Source: DRYM01 sp964564025 (GTDB lineage Archaea; Thermoproteota; Thermoprotei_A; EX4484-217-1). From it: a DNA stretch of 57,335 nt. The DNA lies in the NCBI GenBank assembly GCA_964564025.1, contig CAZLZO010000007.1:1-57335 (forward strand), in the 5' to 3' direction. Shown piece by piece: positions 35,248-42,788 of this stretch. Position 1 is the first letter of the stretch. Each line of letters begins with the position of its first letter. The translations under genes and the position numbers were made by a program. A model generated the notes under the pieces. It had not been told where the DNA came from and made no database searches. It was given only the letters and a program-made list of their open reading frames with translations.

Positions 35248-35967
35248 TTAAGCCACTTTCTCCATGTACTTTGCTACTTCACCTATACCTAACTTTTTAA
35301 ATAAAGGCTTCTCAACTGGAATGTACCCTATTTCAATATATTCTGGTGCAAGTTTCTCTTTAGATACCTTTGTTAACGTATCTATGGCTAAGACTATTAA
35401 TTCATCGACCGTTAAATCTTCCTTATATTTTTTCTCTAAATATTCATTGGCTAACTGCCCTTCAGAACCTATTGCTACAGCAAAGTAGCTCATGTATTGA
35501 CCGCTTGGCTCAGTCATATATAAATGAGGTCCTCTATCGTCGACGCCGCCTATTATTAAAGCCACTCCGAACGGCCTTACACCAGCATGTTGTGTATAAC
35601 TTTGCTTAACATCACATATTCTTCTCGTTAATAGTTCTACACTTATTTTTTCATCGTAAAGTATTTTATGCTGAATAGCCCGCAACCTTGCATAGTCTAC
35701 GAGGACTCTACCATCAGATGCAAAACCTGCAAATGTCATTCCTATATGGTCATCTATTTGAAATACTTTTTCAATATCTGAAAAATCCATAAGAGGGAGA
35801 ACTTTCTTCTTAATGGCTGCTAGAACAACACCACTGTTTGATCTTATACCTAAAGTTGTCCATCCTCTTCTAACAGCTTCGAAAGCGTACTCTACTTGGT
35901 AAAGTTTTCCATCAGGCGAAAATACGGTGATTGCCCTATCATATCCCATGGATGATGGAGTGAACAT
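35248..35967 (-). CDS. psmA: Proteasome subunit alpha
   Basis: The 239-residue alpha subunit of the 20S proteasome. It starts with the gating tail and MGYDRAITVFSPDGKLYQVEYAFEAVRRGWTTLGI, and has RPFGVALIIGGVDDRGPHLYMTEPSG near 130. ATG 35967 is chosen; GAGGT lies ten bases upstream. Downstream lies SBDS. Upstream, where Pop5 would normally sit, there are sRNAs and a pseudogene instead. Confidence 0.96.
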   Translation of the reverse strand: MFTPSSMGYDRAITVFSPDGKLYQVEYAFEAVRRGWTTLGIRSNSGVVLAAIKKKVLPLMDFSDIEKVFQIDDHIGMTFAGFASDGRVLVDYARLRAIQHKILYDEKISVELLTRRICDVKQSYTQHAGVRPFGVALIIGGVDDRGPHLYMTEPSGQYMSYFAVAIGSEGQLANEYLEKKYKEDLTVDELIVLAIDTLTKVSKEKLAPEYIEIGYIPVEKPLFKKLGIGEVAKYMEKVA

Positions 35968-36022
35968 AGCTACTAAACCTCTAGCCTATGGTCTTTTGCG
36001 AACTGACTCTAACCTTACAATT

Positions 36023-36038
36023 AAAGGAGGTATAAATA
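36023..36038. promoter_or_regulatory. BRE/TATA promoter between psmA and the sRNA pair
   Basis: AAAGGAGG followed by TATAAATA is a strong rightward BRE plus TATA, predicting initiation near 36060, about ten bases before the C box of the rightward sRNA. Read leftward, the same AT core can serve psmA. Confidence 0.6.
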
Positions 36039-36065
36039 TATCTTACCACGCACTAATGCATTATA

Positions 36066-36125
36066 GCGGCATGATGAAGATTGTCCGACCGCTGAGAAAT
36101 GATGATGGTCTTCTATCTGACTTGG
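36066..36125 (+). ncRNA. C/D box guide sRNA with all four boxes perfect
   Basis: C ATGATGA at 36071-36077, D' CTGA at 36092-36095, C' ATGATGA at 36099-36105 and D CTGA at 36117-36120 are all consensus. The D' guide region is AGATTGTCCGACCG and the D guide TGGTCTTCTAT (11 bases), with a three-base D'-C' spacer, the compact archaeal dual-guide design. A BRE/TATA element lies the right distance upstream. I could not match either guide to an rRNA segment from memory, so targets may be rRNA or tRNA. It lies in the break of the exosome superoperon. Confidence 0.9.
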
Positions 36126-36128
36126 TAT

Positions 36129-36190
36129 TATCAGCTGGTAGTCCCTCGATCATCAATCACTTATGTTTTCCGAGGGACTCATCATCTTTA
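36129..36190 (-). ncRNA. C/D box guide sRNA, apparent 16S rRNA target, self-complementary guides
   Basis: On the minus strand: C ATGATGA (36185-36179), C'-like TTGATGA (36156-36150) and D CTGA (36134-36131). The bases before D, GGGACTACCAG, are complementary to the universal 16S segment CUGGUAGUCC (around E. coli 797-806), predicting methylation at the U801 equivalent. No clear D' box is visible. The first guide region begins GTCCCTCGG, and can pair with CGAGGGAC in the second, giving a 9-bp perfect inverted repeat (36140-36148 with 36171-36179). It faces the rightward sRNA tail to tail with ten bases between D boxes. Confidence 0.7.
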
Positions 36191-36296
36191 GTAATTTTTG
36201 CCTTTACTCTATACTTAACACATTACTAAATAGGAATATAAGGGTTCCTTTAAAGTAACATTTAAAGGCTTTACTTCCATGTAAACTATAATTGTG

Positions 36297-37634
36297 ATGA
36301 AGAAGCACGTTATTAAGGTTAAATATTTAGAAGCAGCATTAGTGACGCTGGTTTCCATTACATCGTTAACACTATACGTTATTAAGCAGTTTTCCTCACC
36401 ATTACTTTACGGTATTGACGGCCCTTACTATTACATTCAAATATCAAGCATTCTTAATAGTGGAGTTCCAAAATACCCTGATCCACCTCTCTCATTTTAC
36501 ATTCTAACAGCGTTCTCGATAATATTAGGTGATATTTACGCTGAATAAAAGTCGGCTCAGTATTTATAACATTACTTGCAATGTACGCTATATATTTTTT
36601 AGTAAAGAAAATTAGTGGCTCTACTGTTGGAGCCCTAGCCTCATGCATTTTCTACGCATTCTCTCCTGCACTTGTAAGAATGAGTTTTGATTTAATAAAG
36701 AACTCCATGGGACTGTTCTTCCTCGCATTAACAATGCTTCTTTGCTACTTAGCGTTAAAGGAACATAGCTTCAAATACTCTATAATGGCCTCTGTTTTCT
36801 CCGTAAACAGGGTTAACACACATACTTGATTTCGCAGTTGCTTACACTATTCTCCTATTGCTCACTATAACATACATTATTAAAGGTAAAGGCGAAGTGA
36901 AATACCTTATGATGCCATATGATGCCATTAATTTTAAGCTCAGCTCTATTGGCCTCAGGATTTTTAGTATACGAAGTTATGGGAGGAGACCCTTACAAAG
37001 GAATTTCATTGGTTAATGAAATCATTCAGGGTAAATTCTTTGAAATAAAAATCCCGTCGAAGTATCAAACATAGTTTTTCCATTAATTATAGGTGCATTA
37101 GGGATCATTACTTCAAAAAGTATATTAATTAATGATGTTGATAGAAGAATTATTTTCACATTATCAATAATACTAATAATACTCAATATCCCCTTAATTC
37201 CTCGTGATTTTCTTTGGAGATTTAATTTAATGTCAGCCATACTTGTACCTTTAATTTTAGGAGTATTTATTGGTACAATTAAAAGTGTAAGGCACTCAGT
37301 ACTTACAGTATTGCTAATAGCTAGCTTACTTATCCCTCAATTTATAACGGCCATAAGCGCTATGAAACCAAGCATTACTATTAAAGAATACTACGAACTT
37401 AAACACATAGCCGTTAAAGCACCCAGCAACACTATTTTCCTAGTTCCCAACACCAAGATAAGATATTGGCTAGAGACACTAACCCAGAACGTTGTGAAAA
37501 ACCCCAAAGACGTTAAGTCCGGGTCTTTAACTATACTTGTTGTTGAAAAATTTAGGCCCGTACCTCCATGGGCTAAGCCTTTTTACGAAGGAAAATTCGT
37601 TAAAGCTTACCTACTATTTCCTCGATCACCATAG
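36297..37634 (+). pseudogene. Degraded multi-spanning membrane protein gene (GT-C-like)
   Basis: Four reading-frame fragments in the same direction together make one protein of about 440 residues. The start (MKKHVIKVKYLEAALVTLV) leads into an LLYGIDGPYYYIQISSILNSG loop and YPDPPLSFY, then hydrophobic helices, ending in a soluble domain with PVPPWAKPFYEGKFVKAYLLF. Breaks occur near 36545 (one base lost), in the 36815-36830 region, at 36908-36927 (a 10-bp tandem duplication) and near 37050. The acidic loop and helices recall GT-C glycosyltransferases, but I do not assign a substrate. It has no intact frame and separates psmA from Pop5. Confidence 0.8.
36908..36927. repeat. 10-bp tandem duplication inside the pseudogene
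   Basis: TATGATGCCA is repeated twice without a gap. Removing one copy restores the frame between YLMMP and LILSSALLASGF, so this event is one of the inactivating mutations. Confidence 0.85.
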
Positions 37635-37637
37635 TGT

Positions 37638-37698
37638 TTATGTCAGATCGTCGCGAGTTCTTCACTAATCCGACATGGAGCGGCTTCATCATCCACTT
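37638..37698 (-). ncRNA. C/D box guide sRNA just after the Pop5 stop codon
   Basis: On the minus strand: C ATGATGA (37692-37686), 13-base guide AGCCGCTCCATGT, D' CGGA (37672-37669, one mismatch), three-base spacer, C' GTGAAGA (37665-37659, one mismatch), 12-base guide ACTCGCGACGAT, D CTGA (37646-37643). Spacing is ideal for archaeal dual-guide C/D RNAs. It begins ten bases after the Pop5 stop, so it may be processed from the 3' end of the L15e-Rpp30-Pop5 transcript. The D guide partly resembles the complement of the 23S segment around CGUCGUGAGACAG, but with mismatches, so the target is uncertain. Confidence 0.8.
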
Positions 37699-37702
37699 CT
37701 AA

Positions 37703-38269
37703 CTAATCTAAACTTAGGGTTTTAACTATTTCCTTAGCTCTCCTTAACGTTCCCGTCGTCTTTAATGGTATGAAACCTAGCTTGCCTTTTGAAACCTCAG
37801 ATACCATGGCAAAAGTGAAAAATACCTTACTTTTCTGTATATGAACAAACCTTACAATACCTCTCATCGAAACTTCATCGTAAAATACAAGTTTCGGATT
37901 TGATTCGCCCTCACCTAATATGCCAAAAAGCTCCTTAAATGTTTCATGAAAAACTTTTTCAACATCTTCCTTTTTGACTGGTTTTTCCGAAACCACTTGA
38001 AAAACAACATATCTTTTCCTAGGTTTTCTTAAAACATTCCTTACAGCGACTCTTTCACTACTTAGTTTAATTCTAGTTTTCAATATGAGGACTTGTAACT
38101 TTAAGACTCTATAAAGCACGTAAGTTAGTGCAAAGAACATAAATCCTATAGCTGAAAATACCAGAAACAATAATATGTCAAGCTGGCCAAATATGAGAAG
38201 CGAGGTTAAAGCCAAGAAATACGTTGCTTCAAGAATAGCTAATGCGAGAAATAAAGCTACAACGTTCAA
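37703..38269 (-). CDS. rnp2: RNase P protein Pop5 with two N-terminal membrane helices
   Basis: The C-terminal part (about 80-188) reads RKRYVVFQVVSEKPVKKEDVEKVF, ELFGILGEG and GIVRFVHIQKSKVFFTFAMVSEV...TTGTLRRA, the Rpp14/Pop5 fold, and the gene sits beside Rpp30 as expected. In front is an extension with two clear hydrophobic segments (about 2-23 and 28-50), joined by an FGQLD loop and followed by a basic KTRIK region. Archaeal Pop5 is usually about 110-140 residues and soluble. I start at TTG 38269 because GGTGGT lies seven bases upstream; GTG 38284 overlaps the Rpp30 stop. No good internal start precedes the Pop5 domain. Confidence 0.82.
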   Translation of the reverse strand: MNVVALFLALAILEATYFLALTSLLIFGQLDILLFLVFSAIGFMFFALTYVLYRVLKLQVLILKTRIKLSSERVAVRNVLRKPRKRYVVFQVVSEKPVKKEDVEKVFHETFKELFGILGEGESNPKLVFYDEVSMRGIVRFVHIQKSKVFFTFAMVSEVSKGKLGFIPLKTTGTLRRAKEIVKTLSLD

Positions 38270-38284
38270 AACAATACCACCCAC

Positions 38285-39010
38285 TCAAGATACTACATCG
38301 ATACCTCGTTGAACATGTTTACGTGATTTCTTATGTAAATTTCTTTTTAAAATAGCTAAAGGATAACTGGTGATTGCCATTTTAGCGTAATCTTCAGGAA
38401 GCCCGAGCACTTCAAGTAGTGAAGTAAGCTGGCCAGGTGATTTAATATCAACAATTTCTGATGAAGCTGAAGAAACAATTAAAGGTACTTTAAATTTTAA
38501 AGTATAGTATATTACTCTCTTAAGGAAGAAAAACATTTTATAGTTAAACTTGCCTACATGCCATAGGTGTTTAAATGGAATTTCTAAAGCTATGCCGTTT
38601 TGGCTCATAAGTTTGGCTTGTGATTCATCGTAGAAATTAACTAAATCGTTGTAGTTGAAAAATACTGTATCAATTCTTTTATCCCTTCCTGAAAACCTTG
38701 CTACATCAAGAGTCTTTGGCTCAACGGATACTACATCGACTTTCGCCCTAATTTTCCTTAAGCATTTTTTAAGATCCCCTTTACTATTTGAATTAATGTT
38801 TATTCTGATGAAGGTAGTTAAACCTATGCTCTCACCTAACTTAAGGATGTTTATAGAATCTTTCGGGAAAATACATTCTCTATCTAAGGTATTATATGCA
38901 ATAACTACTGTACGAAAACCTAGTTTGCCTAGAGTTTTCAGTATTTTCATAAACTTATCGCTATCTCCTATAGCTTTAACATAGAAATCTATTGGAGGCC
39001 TTATTTCCAT
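38285..39010 (-). CDS. rnp3: RNase P protein Rpp30
   Basis: A 241-residue TIM-barrel-like RNase P subunit that pairs with Pop5 and activates the catalytic RNA. Recognisable segments are GFRTVVIAYNTL, VDVVSVEPKTLDVARFSGRDKRIDTV and IALEIPFKHLW, with the late VPLIVSSASSEIVDIKSPGQLTSLLEVLGLP typical of this family. It precedes Pop5 and follows the RNA-binding protein by one base. Confidence 0.9.
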   Translation of the reverse strand: MEIRPPIDFYVKAIGDSDKFMKILKTLGKLGFRTVVIAYNTLDRECIFPKDSINILKLGESIGLTTFIRININSNSKGDLKKCLRKIRAKVDVVSVEPKTLDVARFSGRDKRIDTVFFNYNDLVNFYDESQAKLMSQNGIALEIPFKHLWHVGKFNYKMFFFLKRVIYYTLKFKVPLIVSSASSEIVDIKSPGQLTSLLEVLGLPEDYAKMAITSYPLAILKRNLHKKSRKHVQRGIDVVS

Positions 39011-39011
39011 T

Positions 39012-39446
39012 TTAAATCAGCCCTAATTCTTTAAGATATTGTTCTAAGGATTCCGTCCTTTTAGTACTAAACGAAATAACTACTTTAACTATGTCATCAC
39101 TATCTTCTAAAATTATTCTTCCAAAAAATGCTTCTTGCTTAGAGAACCTAAGGTAAAGCTTTGGCATCTCTACTCTTAAACTTAAAGATGCGCCCAGCAA
39201 ACGTTTACTTATTTCGTCAAGACTTTCAGCTATGTACCTTAGTGTTTTTTCAGCATCTAATCCTTTAAGTTTAAAAGAAAGCCTTACTATTGGGTTACCA
39301 TAATGTCCTTTAAGCGTTTTTTCCTCAAAAACCACTTTCTCTCTTAACTCTTTAGGAACAATATTTAGCATTGCCTTCTTAACTTTATCGAGATCCTCTG
39401 TTGCATGGCAGCTAGCAAATACCTCTAATGACTTAACTTTAACCAT
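39012..39446 (-). CDS. RNA-binding protein of the exosome superoperon (COG1325-like)
   Basis: A 144-residue alpha/beta protein beginning VKVKSLEVFASCHATEDLDKVKKAMLNIVP with LYLRFSKQEAFFGRIIL in the second half. This matches the conserved small RNA-binding protein found between L15e and Rpp30 in archaeal exosome clusters. Its biochemical role is not established; position suggests rRNA or pre-tRNA processing. Confidence 0.82.
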   Translation of the reverse strand: MVKVKSLEVFASCHATEDLDKVKKAMLNIVPKELREKVVFEEKTLKGHYGNPIVRLSFKLKGLDAEKTLRYIAESLDEISKRLLGASLSLRVEMPKLYLRFSKQEAFFGRIILEDSDDIVKVVISFSTKRTESLEQYLKELGLI

Positions 39447-39523
39447 AAGTTCTCATTCCCAATGTTATAAAATATACTAAGTTATAGAAAGCTGTTTTGC
39501 GAAAAATTATGGGGAATTAGGAT

Positions 39524-40156
39524 TTATTCTTCAGATTTAATTACGCGTGCCCCTCTTGAAGCTTCATGTCTTCTTCTCTCTTCTCTCTCTTTCTGCTTTT
39601 TCTTCCACTTATGCTTGTGTGTTCCACGTAAACCTCTCGACTTAAGAAGACCTCTCATTTTTCTGCCAGCTGCGGTTTTTCCTCTAAAAACTCTGCCCCT
39701 CTGCGATTTTTGAGTAACCCAGTTTATGTCAGGGTCATTCTTTATTACTGGGTGTTGAGGATCGACAAGTATTACTTCAAACCACTTATAATTACCGTCT
39801 TCGCCTACATAGTAACTGTTAAGAACAATTAGGTTAGGGTATTTTCTCGCAGCTCTTTCCTCAGCAATTAACCTAAGACTCTTTGCTGGAGCGAAGCCGT
39901 AAACACCCATTCTTTTAGGCCTCCTACCCTTATTTGGCCTAGGCTTCCTACGGCCTCCTTTTCTAACACGAACCCTTACAACGACAAATCCTTGTTTAGC
40001 CTTATAGCCTAAAGCTCTTGCCTTATCTAGTCTTGTAGGTTTCTCTATTCTGACTACAGTGGGTTCCCTACGCCACCTAATTATTCTTTGCTTAAGTATT
40101 TCCTTAAACTCTCCTTCATAAGGACGCTTCCATAGCAGCCTAATGTACTTATACAT
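39524..40156 (-). CDS. rpl15e: Large-subunit ribosomal protein L15e
   Basis: A 210-residue basic protein. The N terminus MYKYIRLLWKRPYEGEFKEI and the blocks GYKAKQGFVVVRVRVRKGGRRKPRPNKGRRPKRMGV and LNSYYVGEDGNYKWFEVILVDP are the L15e signature. It heads the left-pointing RNase P cluster. The C-terminal tail of about 20 residues is rich in Lys, Glu and Arg. Confidence 0.96.
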   Translation of the reverse strand: MYKYIRLLWKRPYEGEFKEILKQRIIRWRREPTVVRIEKPTRLDKARALGYKAKQGFVVVRVRVRKGGRRKPRPNKGRRPKRMGVYGFAPAKSLRLIAEERAARKYPNLIVLNSYYVGEDGNYKWFEVILVDPQHPVIKNDPDINWVTQKSQRGRVFRGKTAAGRKMRGLLKSRGLRGTHKHKWKKKQKEREERRRHEASRGARVIKSEE

Positions 40157-40213
40157 TTCCCTTAAACACCTTAGCCAGGGTAAGATTACAGTCTAGGAGG
40201 ACTATAATGAGTA

Positions 40214-40228
40214 GGGAGGAATATAAAC
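40214..40228. promoter_or_regulatory. BRE/TATA between L15e and the YchF-type GTPase
   Basis: GGGAGGA followed by ATATAAAC gives a rightward promoter about 65 bases ahead of the GTG at 40290; read leftward the AT core lies about 65 bases before L15e. Confidence 0.5.
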
Positions 40229-40289
40229 CTAACCGAGAATCTTATATCGAAAATTTCTAGATAGTATTTGAAGAGAGGTACGTTAAGAG

Positions 40290-41495
40290 GTGCTTATTGG
40301 AGTCATAGGTAAAACAAATGTTGGTAAATCAACCTTTTTCGCCGCAGCGACATTAGTAAGTGTTGATATAGCTAATCACCCTTTTACCACAATTAAGCCC
40401 AACATTGGTGTAGGGTACGTTAGAAAGCCGTGCGTATGTAGGGAGTTTAAAGTTAAGGATAACCCTAGAAACTCGCTTTGCATTAATGGAATAAGGTTCA
40501 TACCTGTAACCTTAATTGACGTAGCGGGATTAATACCTGAAGCGCATAAAGGAAGAGGATTAGGAAATAAGTTCCTAGACGATTTAAGAAAAGCCGACAT
40601 ACTTCTACATATCGTTGATGCGTCAGGCTCCACCGATGCTGAAGGAAGACCTGTACCCCCTGGAACATATGATCCCATAGAGGAAGTTAGGCTCATACAG
40701 AGAGAAGTTGACCTATGGTTATTCCAAATACTTCAAAAGGATTGGAAAAAACTTGTGCATAAAGCTGAGTCTGAAGGTAAATTCGAAGACCTCTTAGCTG
40801 AGAGATTAGCAGGTCTCTCAATAACGAAAACACATGTCATGAAGGCTTTAAGAGAAACAAAACTTGAAAATACGAAACCCTCCTCTTGGAGAAATGAAGA
40901 ATTATTACTTTTTGTTTCAACACTTAGGAAAATAGCTAAGCCCTCAATAATAGTAGCTAATAAGGCAGACATACCTGAGGCTCAAGATATAATTAAAAGT
41001 ATGATTAAGGAGCTAAAAGACCAAGTAGTAATTCCTACATCAGCGTTAGCGGAACTTGTTCTTAGAAGAGCCGCTAAGAAAAGGTATATAAGCTACTTAC
41101 CTGGTGACTCTGATTTCAAAATCATAGACGAAAATAAGCTCACTTTAAGAGAGAAGAGAGGATTGGAATACATTAAAGAACATGTACTTAAAAAGTGGGG
41201 TTCTACAGGAGTTCAGCAAGCAATAAATAAAGCAGTACTTGATGCTTTAGAAATGATAGCAGTATATCCTGTCGAAGACCCTGTCAAACTTACGGACCAT
41301 GAGGGAAGAATCTTACCCGATGTTTTCTTGGTGAAAAAAGGTACGACAGCAAGGGAGTTTGCATATAAAATACATACAGACCTAGGTAAAACGTTCCTAT
41401 ATGCAATAGATGCTAGAACAAAGAGAAGGCTCGGAGAAGAATATGTGCTCCAAGATAGCGACGTAATATCCATAGTTGCTGCTAAGGGAAGATAA
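40290..41495 (+). CDS. YchF/OBG-family GTPase with TGS domain
   Basis: The 401-residue P-loop protein has G1 GKTNVGKST at residues 7-15, a zinc-like CVCREF insertion near 49, G3 DVAGLIPEAHKGRGLGN, G4 NKAD and a C-terminal TGS domain (PDVFLVKKGTTAREFAYKIH). This is the archaeal branch of the Obg/YchF family associated with ribosomes. The start is GTG with GAGGT ten bases upstream. Convergent on the nucleotidylyltransferase gene. Confidence 0.9.
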   Translation: MLIGVIGKTNVGKSTFFAAATLVSVDIANHPFTTIKPNIGVGYVRKPCVCREFKVKDNPRNSLCINGIRFIPVTLIDVAGLIPEAHKGRGLGNKFLDDLRKADILLHIVDASGSTDAEGRPVPPGTYDPIEEVRLIQREVDLWLFQILQKDWKKLVHKAESEGKFEDLLAERLAGLSITKTHVMKALRETKLENTKPSSWRNEELLLFVSTLRKIAKPSIIVANKADIPEAQDIIKSMIKELKDQVVIPTSALAELVLRRAAKKRYISYLPGDSDFKIIDENKLTLREKRGLEYIKEHVLKKWGSTGVQQAINKAVLDALEMIAVYPVEDPVKLTDHEGRILPDVFLVKKGTTAREFAYKIHTDLGKTFLYAIDARTKRRLGEEYVLQDSDVISIVAAKGR

Positions 41496-41498
41496 AAA

Positions 41499-42788
41499 CT
41501 ACTTTTTAATTTCTTCGAAATAGTATCCGCTACGTTCCTTAGGTTTAACGAAAGTATATGGTGGAATATCATCGTAAATTACTAAGCCTGGAGAAATCCA
41601 TGAATAAGCTCCCACCTTCACTCCAGGCATTAACATAACATCAATACCTGTTCTCACGTAATCTCCAATAAAGGCCCCTAGCTTTCTTCTTTCGCTATCA
41701 ACTTTTCTCCCCTTTAGAATAACTTTTATAGATTTATCGTCAAGTCTAAGATTAGCTATTATAGTTCCTGCACCGAAGTTTACATGTTCGCCTATAACAC
41801 TATCGCCAACATAGTTTAAGTGAGGAATATGCGTATAATTCATAATTACACTAGACTTTATTTCACATAATGCCCCTATTTTCACGTGCTCTCCTAATAC
41901 AGTATACGGTCTAATATAACTATTTGGACCTATTTGCGAATATTTCCCTATGTAAACAGGTCCTTCGATATACGTTCCGCTTTTTACCAATGTATCTTCA
42001 CGTATTAGCACATTCCCTTTAATTATAACGTTACTTTCAATGTCTCCCAAGATTTTTTGAGAAACTATCTTATCTAGAAAGTACTTGTTTACATCGAGAA
42101 TATCCCAGACTCTACCTAACTCTAACCATTCACTTTTACTTATTTTAGCGATAGCGATTTTTTCATACTTACTCATAAGGGTTAAAGCATCCGTTATTTC
42201 TATTTCTCCTCTAGGAGACAACTTAACATTGTCTAGATAACTTAAAACATGGTTGCTTAAAACATATATTCCAGCATTAACTATATTGGAAGGCTCAGTG
42301 CCAGGTTTAGGCTTTTCAACAATACCTTTAAGCAACCCGTTCTCTTCGATTAGAACACCGTAATCCCATGGTTTCTCGGTTTCCACTGCAGCAATAACGT
42401 TCTCATAGCTTTCCGATTTCTTCAGAATTTTTCTTAAATTAGAAACCTCAGTGTAAACATCACCGTAAATTAAGAAAAATCTTCCTTTAACATGTTTTTC
42501 CGCCGCCTTTAAAGCGTGCCCTGTTCCTAAGGGTTCTCTTTGATCTACGAACTTTATTGATGAAAATGTGTTTGAGAATCTTTTTTCAACATAGTCAATA
42601 ATTTTCTCTTTAAGATAATTAACTACGAAAACTACTTCTGAAACCCCTATGGAGCGAAGATTTTCCAAAATGTAGTGTATAAAGGGTTTATCTAGAACTT
42701 GAATCATGGGTTTAGGTTTAGTATGTGTAAATGGCTCTAATCTCTCCCCCTTACCTGCAGCTAAAATAACTGCTTGGTTAATTTTCAT
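41499..42788 (-). CDS. Sugar-1-phosphate nucleotidylyltransferase with left-handed beta-helix
   Basis: The N-terminal domain has AVILAAGKGERLEPFTHTKPKPM (about 5-27) and GTGHALKAA, and YGDVYTE, a nucleotidyltransferase fold. The C-terminal third is a hexapeptide-repeat left-handed helix with GNVLI, GPVYIGKYSQIGPNSYIRPYTVLG and GAGTIIANLR segments, like GlmU and the Sulfolobus ST0452 type. It may activate GlcNAc-1-P or glucose-1-P, and the acetyltransferase activity is inferred only. ATG 42788 is chosen with GGTG seven bases upstream; the gene overlaps the THUMP gene by 11 bases. Confidence 0.88.
   Translation of the reverse strand: MKINQAVILAAGKGERLEPFTHTKPKPMIQVLDKPFIHYILENLRSIGVSEVVFVVNYLKEKIIDYVEKRFSNTFSSIKFVDQREPLGTGHALKAAEKHVKGRFFLIYGDVYTEVSNLRKILKKSESYENVIAAVETEKPWDYGVLIEENGLLKGIVEKPKPGTEPSNIVNAGIYVLSNHVLSYLDNVKLSPRGEIEITDALTLMSKYEKIAIAKISKSEWLELGRVWDILDVNKYFLDKIVSQKILGDIESNVIIKGNVLIREDTLVKSGTYIEGPVYIGKYSQIGPNSYIRPYTVLGEHVKIGALCEIKSSVIMNYTHIPHLNYVGDSVIGEHVNFGAGTIIANLRLDDKSIKVILKGRKVDSERRKLGAFIGDYVRTGIDVMLMPGVKVGAYSWISPGLVIYDDIPPYTFVKPKERSGYYFEEIKK

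Noticed and set aside
36140..36179. Perfect 9-bp inverted repeat AGTCCCTCG/CGAGGGACT read as a terminator hairpin
   Set aside because: The loop and flanks hold C and D box motifs in sRNA order and no T-run follows, so a guide RNA fits better. The hairpin property is kept as a finding.
40207..40260. A 17-residue frame with GGAGG just upstream, in front of the YchF-type GTPase
   Set aside because: It overlaps the BRE/TATA of the downstream gene (GGGAGGAATATAAAC), so the purine run is better read as promoter and the ORF as chance.
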